Assembly: GCA_021846095.1 (NCBI GenBank)
Contig: JAJZCO010000002.1
Coordinates: forward strand, 1 to 34,470
Direction of reading: 5' to 3'
DNA: 34,470 nt
From: a bacterium
GTDB taxonomy: Bacteria > Patescibacteriota > Saccharimonadia > Saccharimonadales > UBA4665
Positions 9,355 to 18,881 of the stretch are shown one piece after another. The translations under genes were made by a program, and so were the position numbers. The stretch's first letter is position 1. Every line of letters starts with the position of its first letter. The notes under the pieces were generated by a model. It saw only the letters and a list, made by a program, of their open reading frames with translations, was not told the DNA's origin and did not search any database.

Positions 9355-9493
9355 ATCTAATTTTAAAATAAATTGACAGTACTAGCTATCAGTTAAGCAT
9401 ATGATCAAAATATTTTAAAAAAATTGTTTTATTAAAGTTAGTTTTATTACTTAGTATATTTAATCTGATTCAATTTTTTTATATGTTAAGAAT

Positions 9494-9934
9494 TTAAGCT
9501 GTCATATCGACCGATAATTCGACAATTTTTGTGGCTAAATCGTAATATGGTTTATCTAGTAAAAATATTTTTTGTTTTTTTTGAGCCTGATTTTCTCGTA
9601 CAACATATAAGGCATTAAAACTATCTGTGATGTCAAATTTTTTAATCCTTATCAGACGATGCTGTAAAGAATTAGAATTCGAATTATGGATTGGTATTAT
9701 AGGATCAGTTGAATCGATAAAATCTAATAATTTCTGGTTCAAGTCATTAGAGGCGTCCTGCATTATTTTTTCCATAAAGCCTACTTTTTTAAACGATTTT
9801 GCACTAAATCTATATTCGATAATATTTTCAGTGGCAAGTCTCAGGTCATGTAAAAACTCATTTAATCCATGCTGATTTAATTCAGAATCAATATATTCAA
9901 TTTTATCATTCAATGATACAAATGGCTTCTCCAT
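9494..9934 (-). CDS. Hypothetical protein (146 aa)
   Basis: Complete ORF, same strand and 28 nt downstream of the DUF2779-like gene; no recognisable domain. Confidence 0.65.
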   Translation of the reverse strand: MEKPFVSLNDKIEYIDSELNQHGLNEFLHDLRLATENIIEYRFSAKSFKKVGFMEKIMQDASNDLNQKLLDFIDSTDPIIPIHNSNSNSLQHRLIRIKKFDITDSFNALYVVRENQAQKKQKIFLLDKPYYDLATKIVELSVDMTA

Positions 9935-9962
9935 ATAAACCTCACATTATTTAGTGACTAGA

Positions 9963-11441
9963 TCACTTTAAATTACTTAAAAAATTATATATCTCGACCA
10001 TTGCTAAAGTATCTAGTTTACAATAAATTAGCAAATTGTCAAGGATTTGTTGTTTTTGATCGGGTCGTTTATCATCCAGTACAGCTTCCATCCATAGCCT
10101 TTGAGCACTACCACCTTCAGCAATCTCTAAATCTTTATAAGATAGCTCGGGAACAATTACCGGTAGAACATTTTTTAATGAAGCACTACCCTTAAAAGCT
10201 GAATCAATATAATAACCCTCGGAAAATGGAATCATCAAATCTTGTATTCTGGAGTTAATATCGTTGATGAAAGGCTTTGAGTCGGCACTATATGTAGCCA
10301 ATAGTAGGTTACAGTTTTTTTCAAATGACATATTCCAGGTTAAAATTGAGCCCTTGTCTTGAATTTGGTTCTTAAGATTATCGACGACGTATTTAGCTGG
10401 ATTATCATTTGATGTGTGAAGATATTCAAAATGTTTCAATTTGCCGTTTGGTTTATCAAGAATATGAAGAGAATACTGAAAAGGCAGTTGTTGATAAGGC
10501 CTCAAACCATCGAAGGACGGAATAACACTTGCCAATGTTTCGTAATCTAAAAAATAGAGTGGGAAACTTAAACTATCTAAAAACTTTTTAATTTTTGCTA
10601 AATTAATAATTGGTTGATTGAGCTTAAAAGAATTTAATTGACGAAGTTGTTTTTCTGCTAAAGGAAAGTCGTCTGGGATTTGGCTTAATTTTTCAATGTG
10701 GCTAGAGTTAAATTTTGCAATTAGGGGAACATTTAATAGGTATAGGTCGTAGATAGAATTTTGATCAACCGGAGATAATTTTTTGTAAATATCGAGCCAT
10801 TCTGAAAGCGAACCTAATCTACAATGAACTGGAGATATGTCAGGGCATTTTAAGGAAGACATGACATCAAGGGCTTTCTTAATGTGGTGATTAGTCGTCA
10901 TTGTTAGTTTTCTGACTTCTTCCGTAACATCAACAGTAATTGCGATATCAGTAGGATTAATCGGGCCATTTTTAACAAATTTGTTGTTAACATGAATAAC
11001 TGAAATGTTGCGAACCTTGTAACCAAGTGACTCTAAAACAATCATTTGAAAACAGAGATCATAGTAATGTTCGATTTTTACCCTAGTAGATGATTTGATT
11101 TCATATAAATCGATGGTTGTTTGATCGATTATTTCGATAGCATCACATATACAAGTTAAGCTATCTTTTTCGAATCTTCCCTGTAATATAATATTATGAT
11201 TTTCAGCAATTGCTGAGATAGTTTTATCCGGCAAAGCCAGATAGTCATCATAATTATCGAACCCTAATTTTATTGAATTTTCAAATAATTGTTCTGCAAT
11301 AGTTTCAAATAAATGTCCCGCATCAAACATTGCTTGAGTGTTAGGATCAATTGGAGGTAATTTGTATTTGTCATGTTTTTTTAACCACAGCCAAGCAGGG
11401 TGTTTCAGGAATAACATATAATCAGATTTAGATAATTGCAT
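9963..11441 (-). CDS. DUF2779-like protein: Cas4/RecB-type PD-(D/E)XK N-terminal domain plus DEDD/RNase-H-like C-terminal domain
   Basis: N-term CICDAIEI…DLYEIKSST…DLCFQMIVLESLGY (D…ExK…Q); C-term LYFLDYETLASVIPSFDGLRPYQQLPFQYSLHIL…WNMSFEKNCN…CKLDTLAMVEIY. Confidence 0.82.
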   Translation of the reverse strand: MQLSKSDYMLFLKHPAWLWLKKHDKYKLPPIDPNTQAMFDAGHLFETIAEQLFENSIKLGFDNYDDYLALPDKTISAIAENHNIILQGRFEKDSLTCICDAIEIIDQTTIDLYEIKSSTRVKIEHYYDLCFQMIVLESLGYKVRNISVIHVNNKFVKNGPINPTDIAITVDVTEEVRKLTMTTNHHIKKALDVMSSLKCPDISPVHCRLGSLSEWLDIYKKLSPVDQNSIYDLYLLNVPLIAKFNSSHIEKLSQIPDDFPLAEKQLRQLNSFKLNQPIINLAKIKKFLDSLSFPLYFLDYETLASVIPSFDGLRPYQQLPFQYSLHILDKPNGKLKHFEYLHTSNDNPAKYVVDNLKNQIQDKGSILTWNMSFEKNCNLLLATYSADSKPFINDINSRIQDLMIPFSEGYYIDSAFKGSASLKNVLPVIVPELSYKDLEIAEGGSAQRLWMEAVLDDKRPDQKQQILDNLLIYCKLDTLAMVEIYNFLSNLK

Positions 11442-11474
11442 CAGTAATTAATTATAGCAATTATTTAATGCAAA

Positions 11475-13796
11475 TTAGATATTAATTTTATGTTTAACAA
11501 TATCGGCTAAAATAAGGCTGGCTAAAGAAATAAGTACAATAAAAATAATACCAATTAGTGGAATGGCTGTAATGAATACTCCAAAAATTGCTAAAAGAAT
11601 TAATACAATACCAACCATTAACGTGCTAATAAGCATAGTTTTACTTGGTTTAATACTCCAAAAATTTGGCCATGATCTCAAAGCGTATAGACTAGCCTGA
11701 CCTTGAAATACTAATAGTAATAAAGCAGCCGATCTGATTTGAAGTAAATTAAAATGAAATACAAATGAAAACAATAAAAGGCTAGAGACTAATAGTATAA
11801 ACAAAGCAGATGCAAGCAATGAGGCACTGATAATTAAGTTCTTAACCTTCCATTTACTGGGGGTAGTATCAATGACGGTATTGTCACTGGCAATCGATAT
11901 TGTCACAAAATCATTAGCGAAGAAAACAAATATTATCAATAAAGGGGTTATGATAATAGTTTTGTTATAGAATAAATAAAAAACTATTAAGAGGGTAATC
12001 TGTAAACTTTTAATTAATTTATTAATGGCCCAAGTTTTTATTCGTCTGTCAACAGTCCGACTAATTAAAATAGTTTCGATAACATCTCGTAAACCGACAT
12101 CAGATAAGACTAAACTGGCTGAGTTCTTGGCTATATCGGTCGCATTATTGACTGCTATTCCAACTTCAGCTTGTGATAAAGCCGGAGCATCATTCACACC
12201 GTCACCGGTCATGCCAACCACGTGAGAAGTATGTTGTAAGGCTTCTATAATTGTTAATTTATCTTCAGGAAATGCTTCAGCAAATGTTTGATTACTAAAT
12301 ATTAAACTTGGATCATTGACCGCGCTCGCCATTTTAATACAGCCACCATCTAACCCTAATTGATGAGCTATATTCGTAGCGGTTTGAAGATTATCTCCCG
12401 TAATGATTTTAATCTTAATAGACAATTTCATTAAGTCCTGTAGTAAACTTTTAGCATCGCTTCGTAGAGGATCGGCTAAAGCCACTAGTCCTATTATTGA
12501 TTTATCGACAGAAGATGTCGTTCCGATTGCAATTACCCGATATCCAAATGTAGCTAAATTTTTTAAATCTTGTTCCAAATTATCCGGGTAATTAAAACCT
12601 TGTTTTATTATTGATTCCGGTAATCCCTTGGTGATTATAATTTTTGTATTGTCAAATTTTATTGTGGCACTAGTTGACTTAATTTTTATATCAAAAGGGC
12701 TAAAATCTACCTGATCATATAGTGATATATGTTTATTTTTGGCGTACTGAATTAAAGCTATATCGATTGGATCATTATCAGCTAAATTACTTCCAGAGGC
12801 GGCTAAAGCTATTAGATTATCTTCGGTGTATTTATTATAAGTAATTAATTTACTAACAACTGGACGATTTATTGTTAACGTGCCTGTTTTATCGAGACAC
12901 AGTACAGTCATGGCGGCGGCATCTTGAACGGCTGTGAGTCTTCGAACTAAAACCCCATGGTGATGATTTAATTTAGACATCTCCATAGCACCAAATGCTT
13001 GGGCAATAATAAACATTGTCGGAAAGGCCGTTGGTATGGAGGCAAATAATAAAACAATAGTAATTGTAATAAAAGCTTTTAAATCAAGCTGTATATAAAA
13101 ATTAAAAAATAAAATTATAATTATTAAAAAGCCGTTAATGATGAGCTGATATTTAATAATTTTATAAACAATTTTTTCTAGATTAGTCGGTGGATGAGAA
13201 TTTTCGATCATGGTTGTTAACTGACCATATTCAGTAGAAGAACCGGTGCTTTCTACGATAGCTGTTGCCTCACCACGTTTGACTATACTCCCTGAGTATA
13301 CTTTGCTACTTGCTGTTTTTTGGCTAGTTTGTGATTCACCGGTGATTAAGGATTGATCAACGTCTACCAAACCTTCTGTGATAGTTAAATCGGCGCTAAT
13401 TATATCGCCAGTTCTAACTCTTATTAAGTCTCCCGGTACCAATAGTTCAGAAGAGATCTCTTGCCATTTGTTGTCGCGATTAACTCGTACCATAATCGAT
13501 AATTTAGCACTTAATTCTTCCAGACTTCGATTAGTCTTAAGGCGTTGAATAAAAGCAATAACGCTATTGGTTATTAACAATATAAAAATTAATAGTGTTT
13601 CAATATGATCGCCAGAAAGGTAACTAATAATAGCAGTAATTTCTAAAGCGAGAGGTAATGCTCCATAAAAGTTTTTTAGATAAACTAATATAATATTGTC
13701 AGATTTTTTTTTGATTTCGTTTTTGCCATATTTTATCAGCAGTTCGTTCGCTTTTGCTGAACTTAAGGGTTCATAGTTATTTTTTAACATAATCAT
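11475..13796 (-). CDS. P-type ATPase, P3A (plasma-membrane H+-ATPase-like)
   Basis: CLDKTGTLTINRP phosphorylation motif, DQSLITGES, MTGDGVNDAPAL, and SIPTAFPTMFIIAQAFGAMEMSKL…GVLVRRLTAVQDAAAM resembling PMA-type pumps. Confidence 0.87.
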   Translation of the reverse strand: MIMLKNNYEPLSSAKANELLIKYGKNEIKKKSDNIILVYLKNFYGALPLALEITAIISYLSGDHIETLLIFILLITNSVIAFIQRLKTNRSLEELSAKLSIMVRVNRDNKWQEISSELLVPGDLIRVRTGDIISADLTITEGLVDVDQSLITGESQTSQKTASSKVYSGSIVKRGEATAIVESTGSSTEYGQLTTMIENSHPPTNLEKIVYKIIKYQLIINGFLIIIILFFNFYIQLDLKAFITITIVLLFASIPTAFPTMFIIAQAFGAMEMSKLNHHHGVLVRRLTAVQDAAAMTVLCLDKTGTLTINRPVVSKLITYNKYTEDNLIALAASGSNLADNDPIDIALIQYAKNKHISLYDQVDFSPFDIKIKSTSATIKFDNTKIIITKGLPESIIKQGFNYPDNLEQDLKNLATFGYRVIAIGTTSSVDKSIIGLVALADPLRSDAKSLLQDLMKLSIKIKIITGDNLQTATNIAHQLGLDGGCIKMASAVNDPSLIFSNQTFAEAFPEDKLTIIEALQHTSHVVGMTGDGVNDAPALSQAEVGIAVNNATDIAKNSASLVLSDVGLRDVIETILISRTVDRRIKTWAINKLIKSLQITLLIVFYLFYNKTIIITPLLIIFVFFANDFVTISIASDNTVIDTTPSKWKVKNLIISASLLASALFILLVSSLLLFSFVFHFNLLQIRSAALLLLVFQGQASLYALRSWPNFWSIKPSKTMLISTLMVGIVLILLAIFGVFITAIPLIGIIFIVLISLASLILADIVKHKINI

Positions 13797-13848
13797 ATTA
13801 TTATAGACTTATTTATAATAGATGTTAAAATTACAGGTGAATTAAATT

Positions 13849-15996
13849 ATGAAGTTTAAAAAAGACCGAAAACTTAAATCAATAGCGACCATAATATTAT
13901 TGGTAAGTTTTTCCATTTTTATTTTTAATATAATTTATAGTAATAATGTTGTTAATCGATTGTCGTCAGATCAGACTAATTATATCAGTGGAACTCAATC
14001 CGACGCAGTAAACCATATAACTAGCACTAAATTTCCTAATAATAATTTTTCAGCACAATTACTTTTTAGTGTCAAAAATCATAATCAAAATATATACAGT
14101 AGTAATTTCAGAAATTCAGTCATTAATTCTCTTCGGCATTTAAGTGGTCTTGTTAATTATGCTAGCTATTACACAACTAACAACAACCAATTAAATTCAA
14201 TTAATGCTCGCCAGACTATAGTCAATGTTAACTTAAGTGGCAGTCCATCTACTCAGTATAAAAATTTATTAAATTTTAAAAATCAAATATCTAGCCCCTA
14301 TTACACAGTTAATATTGGAGGGTTGATGGTTATTCAGCAAGAAGCAACTATTCAGGTTAAAAATGATTTGAAATTAGCCGAAATGTTGTCGCTCCCGATC
14401 TTAGCTCTAGTATTAGCTATTGTTTTTAGAAGCGTTTTAGCCGCCATTATACCAATATTATTAGGTGTATTTTCTATTTTTGGTGGTTTAAGCATATTGC
14501 GGGTTTTAGCTTCTTATACCAATATAGATCAATATTCAATTGATGTTATTACGTTATTGGGTCTAGGGTTATCGGTAGACTACTCACTTTTAATTATTAG
14601 TAGGTTTAGAGAAGAAATTAATAATAACAACTCTATCTCTTCAGCTGTAAAAACTACAATTTTAACTGCCGGTAAAACAATCGTATTTAGTGGATCAATT
14701 GTAATTGTTTGTCTATTATCATTATCTTTTTTTCCAATTACATTAATTCGTAGTATAGCTTTTGGAGGGGCATCTGCCGTTTTAATTGCTATATTAGGGG
14801 CACTTTTAATTGTTCCGTCGATACTGGCCCTGTTAGGACCTAACATTAATAAATTTTCTATTAGAAAATACACCAAAACCAATCAACAAGAAATAGACCA
14901 TAATTTATTTTATAAAATTTGCAGCATTGTAATTAAAAAACCATACCAAATAATGTTTTTATCTTTTGTTTTGATTATCTTTTTAGCTGGGCCATTAAAA
15001 AGTATTCGATTTATTGCTCAAGATTACCATACTTTGGCATCAAATAGTCAAGGTAGGATAGTTGCCGCTGCTATTAATAATAATTTTCCTAAAAAATATA
15101 ATAATCCAATAATTATTGATTACAGTGTTAATAATTTAACTTCACCATCTCAAATTAAAAATTTTGAAAACTATTTAAATAGGCTTAATAAATTAGCTAA
15201 TGTTAGCTATGTTCAAACTTTTAATCCGTTACTTTTAACAACGAAAAAGGTGCCAACCATTAATGACCGTAAATCACTGTCGCTTTTTCTAAACAATAAT
15301 ACCGCTCAAATTATTGTTGGATATAATACTGGAAATCCAATTAGCAGCATGGCACAAAATCTTGTAGCAAATATCCGCTCTATTTCAGTTAAAAACGCAT
15401 CAATAATGGTTGGTGGTTTACCAGCTATTCAATACGATTTAATGGCTACAATTATGCATTACTTACCCTATGTTGTAATCGCAGTAGTCTTAACAATATT
15501 TATTTTGCTAGGATATTTTCTTAAGAGTTTAATAATTCCACTTCAAGCTATCTTGATCAATAGTTTAGCTCTAATTCCCACCTTAGGAATATTGGTCTTT
15601 ATATTTCAACAAGGTCATCTTAATGTTTTATCCAAAACTAATGGTCTGGATATCACGACAATAATTATAATATTTGGTATTTCTTTTGGACTTAGCATGG
15701 ATTATGCGGTTTTTCTGTATAGTCGTATTAGTGAATCGTTTAAGCTAAATCACAACAATGAATTATCAATTCGAGAGGGATTAACTATAACTGGTCCAGT
15801 TATCACCGAAGCAGCCACACTTTTTTTCATTGTTGTAATAGCATTTACTACATCAAAAATCGCTATCTTACAACAAATCGGACTAGGAATGGGGCTGGCG
15901 GTTATCATTGATGCATTTTTCATTCGAATATTTATTGTTCCCGCTACAATGAAAATTTTCGGTCGATTGAACTGGATATTTCCAAAAAAACACTAA
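13849..15996 (+). CDS. MMPL/RND-superfamily transporter
   Basis: GLGLSVDYSLLIISRFREE and ISFGLSMDYAVFLYSRISE (the two MMPL TM motifs); multi-TM protein. Confidence 0.9.
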   Translation: MKFKKDRKLKSIATIILLVSFSIFIFNIIYSNNVVNRLSSDQTNYISGTQSDAVNHITSTKFPNNNFSAQLLFSVKNHNQNIYSSNFRNSVINSLRHLSGLVNYASYYTTNNNQLNSINARQTIVNVNLSGSPSTQYKNLLNFKNQISSPYYTVNIGGLMVIQQEATIQVKNDLKLAEMLSLPILALVLAIVFRSVLAAIIPILLGVFSIFGGLSILRVLASYTNIDQYSIDVITLLGLGLSVDYSLLIISRFREEINNNNSISSAVKTTILTAGKTIVFSGSIVIVCLLSLSFFPITLIRSIAFGGASAVLIAILGALLIVPSILALLGPNINKFSIRKYTKTNQQEIDHNLFYKICSIVIKKPYQIMFLSFVLIIFLAGPLKSIRFIAQDYHTLASNSQGRIVAAAINNNFPKKYNNPIIIDYSVNNLTSPSQIKNFENYLNRLNKLANVSYVQTFNPLLLTTKKVPTINDRKSLSLFLNNNTAQIIVGYNTGNPISSMAQNLVANIRSISVKNASIMVGGLPAIQYDLMATIMHYLPYVVIAVVLTIFILLGYFLKSLIIPLQAILINSLALIPTLGILVFIFQQGHLNVLSKTNGLDITTIIIIFGISFGLSMDYAVFLYSRISESFKLNHNNELSIREGLTITGPVITEAATLFFIVVIAFTTSKIAILQQIGLGMGLAVIIDAFFIRIFIVPATMKIFGRLNWIFPKKH

Positions 15997-16216
15997 TCAT
16001 TAAACCCTGGTATGTTTCTATCATTAATGACAGATGATTTTTATAATTTTAAAATATTTTTATTTAAAAAAATGATTATTATTAATTTATCTAGTTACGA
16101 CGGATATTCAAATATTTTTAATGTTATAAATGTCCCTGAGTAAAATACTAGTTATATAAAAAAGGTTTTATTGAAATTAATCAATTGTTTGAGATACAAG
16201 TTTGGCTAGTTATATT

Positions 16217-16292
16217 TGGCAGGGGTGACAGGACTTGAACCTGCGACTTTCGGTTTTGGAGACCGACGCTCTACCAACTGAGCTACGCCCCT
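16217..16292 (-). tRNA. tRNA-Trp (CCA anticodon), 3' CCA encoded
   Basis: Minus strand AGGGGCGTAGCTCAGTTGGTAGAGC…TCGGTCTCCAAAACCGA…GGTTCAAGTCC…CACCCCTGCCA; one C-A mismatch in the acceptor stem. Confidence 0.94.
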
Positions 16293-16388
16293 AAAATTAC
16301 ATTACTTCATTTTACTATTTAATTTATTGATAAACAAATAACTAAACCCTTTTAAAATATTAATTATGTAATATAATAACTACAAGTT

Positions 16389-17051
16389 ATGAGCAAAATA
16401 ATACCCCAAAAGCCAATATTGATTACGTTGTATGGTTATCCAGGATCTGGTAAAACTTATCTATCCCGTCAGTTAAGTGAAGCTTTTACGATTGCACATT
16501 TGCAGGCAGATCGTATCAGAGCCGAATTGTTTGAAAATCCCCAATATGATCAAAAAGAAAATAAGATAATAAACCAACTAATGAACTATATGACGGAAGA
16601 GTTTTTAAACGCTGGTGTCAGCGTAATTTATGATATAAATGCCCTCAGATCGGCTCAACGTTCTGCTCTGAAGGATTTAGCCAAACAATGTCGGGTAGAT
16701 AATCTTTTGATATGGTTTCAAATGGATATTGAAACAGCTTATTTACGTAATAAAAAACGGGATCGTAGAAGAGCTGACGATAAATATTCGGCTGGTTGGG
16801 ATAGACAAGCTTTTAAAAATCAAATCAGTGGAATGCAAAATCCAACAACTTCAGAAAACTATTTGGTTCTTAGTGGTAAACATTCGTTTCAAACACAAAA
16901 GAACGCTATATTTAACAGACTTCGAGAGATGAGCATAATCCAGCCATCTGATACGACTAGCCACTTAACTATGCCAGGTATGGTCAATTTGGTGCCTCAA
17001 GCTAACCTTGGACGAGTAGATTTATCGCGACGAAATATCGTAATTAAATAA
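16389..17051 (+). CDS. P-loop kinase-like ATPase (AAA_33 type)
   Basis: ILITLYGYPGSGKTYLSRQL Walker A; VIYDINALRSAQRSALKDLA; RNKKRDRRRADD. Confidence 0.8.
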   Translation: MSKIIPQKPILITLYGYPGSGKTYLSRQLSEAFTIAHLQADRIRAELFENPQYDQKENKIINQLMNYMTEEFLNAGVSVIYDINALRSAQRSALKDLAKQCRVDNLLIWFQMDIETAYLRNKKRDRRRADDKYSAGWDRQAFKNQISGMQNPTTSENYLVLSGKHSFQTQKNAIFNRLREMSIIQPSDTTSHLTMPGMVNLVPQANLGRVDLSRRNIVIK

Positions 17052-17058
17052 ACACTTA

Positions 17059-17757
17059 ATGTCAACGAAAACATTGCGTCTAGCCGATAAATATGACGTA
17101 ACAATTTATAAGCGGAAGGGGTTAAAATCAGTACGCTTATCGGTGTCACCACTTACTGGTGTCCGTTTGTCTATGCCATATTGGGTTAGTTATAAATATG
17201 GTGAAAATTTTTTGTATCGACAATTAGATTTCATCAAAATACATTATCCTAATCGTAGATATATAGTTGATCATCAACAAATCGGAAAATTTCACAAAAT
17301 TAGATTTATTCAAAGTGATCATTTATCTACCGTAAAATCAAAAATAATTAATAATGAAATCATTATTAATTTACCCCTAGATTGCGATTTAACTGAAGAC
17401 AAAGTACAGTCTATTGCTAAAAAATATTCTATTCGAGCCTTAAGAGATGAAGCAGAAATTTATTTACCAAAAAAATTGAATAATCTGTCTCAAACTTTAA
17501 ATTTACCATATAAAACCGTCACTATAAGACAACTTAAAACAAGATGGGGCAGTTGTGATAGTAATAAGAACATCTCGTTAAACTTATTTTTGATGACATT
17601 ACCGGATAATTTGATTGATTATGTATTAATACACGAATTAAGCCATACAAAAATACTTAAACACAATAGTTCTTTTTGGTCATTTGTCGAACAGATTTTG
17701 CCAGATTATAAACATTTAAAAAAAGAAATTAAAAACTTCCAACCCGTATTGGACTAA
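17059..17757 (+). CDS. YgjP/DUF45-like M48-family metallopeptidase
   Basis: KTRWGSCDSNKNISLNLFLMTLPDNLIDYVLIHELSHTKILKHNSSFW (HExxH plus downstream H). Confidence 0.9.
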   Translation: MSTKTLRLADKYDVTIYKRKGLKSVRLSVSPLTGVRLSMPYWVSYKYGENFLYRQLDFIKIHYPNRRYIVDHQQIGKFHKIRFIQSDHLSTVKSKIINNEIIINLPLDCDLTEDKVQSIAKKYSIRALRDEAEIYLPKKLNNLSQTLNLPYKTVTIRQLKTRWGSCDSNKNISLNLFLMTLPDNLIDYVLIHELSHTKILKHNSSFWSFVEQILPDYKHLKKEIKNFQPVLD

Positions 17758-17792
17758 TGAAATAATGTCATATACAATTAAAATAATAAACT

Positions 17793-18881
17793 ATGGATAA
17801 TAAAAATAAAGTACTTATAGATCAACAACGAATTAGTAGCCTTATTAACTCAATGACGGATGCAGTCATAGCTGTAGATGAAAATTTATTAGTTCAATTA
17901 TATAATTCCTCAGCACTTAATCTATTAGATCTTAATGATATTAAACTGTCGACTAAACTAAGTGATGTTTTTCATCCTATGGATAGCACAAAACAATCAT
18001 TGAATTTAACTGATTTAGTTTTAAAATCATCGACTATAGCCGTCTATAAGGATTTTTTTTTAAGCTACAACGACGGTAGTACGATTAATTTATATATGTC
18101 AGTTGCACCAGTTCGAGAAAACTTCGGTCACGATGAGCTAAAAGGTTACGTTATAATTTTAAAAGATATTACTAGAGAAAAATCACTAGATGAAGAGAAA
18201 GATGAATTTATATCAGTCGTATCTCATGAATTACGAACCCCAATAGCTATTGCTGAAGGCAATATTTCAAATGCCATGGTTATTGTTGATAAAACTAATG
18301 ATGTCACTATTATCAAGCAAGCTTTAAATCAGGCCCATCAACAGATCTTGTTTTTATCCGATTTGATCAATGATTTATCTACATTATCTCGAGCAGAACG
18401 AGGAATAATTGAAATCAAAGCTGAAAAAATTATAATTGAAGATTTATTATTTGAATTATCTCAAAGTTATTCATCAGAAGTAAGAAACAAAGGATTAGAA
18501 ATCGTCATAGATCAAGATGATAAAACTAAGGTTCTATACTCAACTACCTTATATGTTAAAGAGATTTTACAAAATTTTATTACTAATGCTATAAAATATA
18601 GTCGGACTGGCAAAATTGTAATTTCAGCCAAATCGACATCCGACGGAGTTAATTTCTCGGTTAAGGATAGTGGTATTGGAATTTCTAAATTAGATCAAGA
18701 GAAGGTATTTAATAAGTTTTTTAGGTCAGAAGATTACCGGACTCGTGAAGCTAGTGGCACGGGTTTAGGACTATATGTAAGTGCTAAACTTGCTAAATTA
18801 TTAAACGCTACCATAACATTAGACAGTAGATTAAATTTTGGGTCAACATTTACGCTGCATGTTCCAAATTTAAATAAATAA
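17793..18881 (+). CDS. PAS-domain sensor histidine kinase
   Basis: PAS-like N-terminus, FISVVSHELRTPIAIAEG H-box, NFITNAIKYS N-box, FSVKDSGIGIS, SGTGLGLYVSAKLA. Confidence 0.92.
   Translation: MDNKNKVLIDQQRISSLINSMTDAVIAVDENLLVQLYNSSALNLLDLNDIKLSTKLSDVFHPMDSTKQSLNLTDLVLKSSTIAVYKDFFLSYNDGSTINLYMSVAPVRENFGHDELKGYVIILKDITREKSLDEEKDEFISVVSHELRTPIAIAEGNISNAMVIVDKTNDVTIIKQALNQAHQQILFLSDLINDLSTLSRAERGIIEIKAEKIIIEDLLFELSQSYSSEVRNKGLEIVIDQDDKTKVLYSTTLYVKEILQNFITNAIKYSRTGKIVISAKSTSDGVNFSVKDSGIGISKLDQEKVFNKFFRSEDYRTREASGTGLGLYVSAKLAKLLNATITLDSRLNFGSTFTLHVPNLNK

Noticed and set aside
14580-14882. Minus-strand 100-aa ORF, and similar antisense ORFs (370-561, 4248-4433, 9627-9875, 10001-10195, 12025-12225, 12403-12591, 16729-16932, 18734-18973, 21741-22088, 22103-22375, 22819-23058, 23356-23634, 29877-30158, 33123-33365)
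   Set aside because: Each lies within or mostly over a strongly supported CDS in another frame or strand and shows no recognisable domain.
16012-16143. Small plus-strand ORF (MFLSLMTDDFYNFKIFLFKK…)
   Set aside because: Short AT-rich intergenic ORF with no clear ribosome-binding site or domain.
16149-16215. 10-bp direct repeat CTAGTTATAT beside tRNA-Trp, considered as an attachment-site remnant
   Set aside because: Short, AT-rich, only two copies, and no integrase or duplicated tRNA end nearby.
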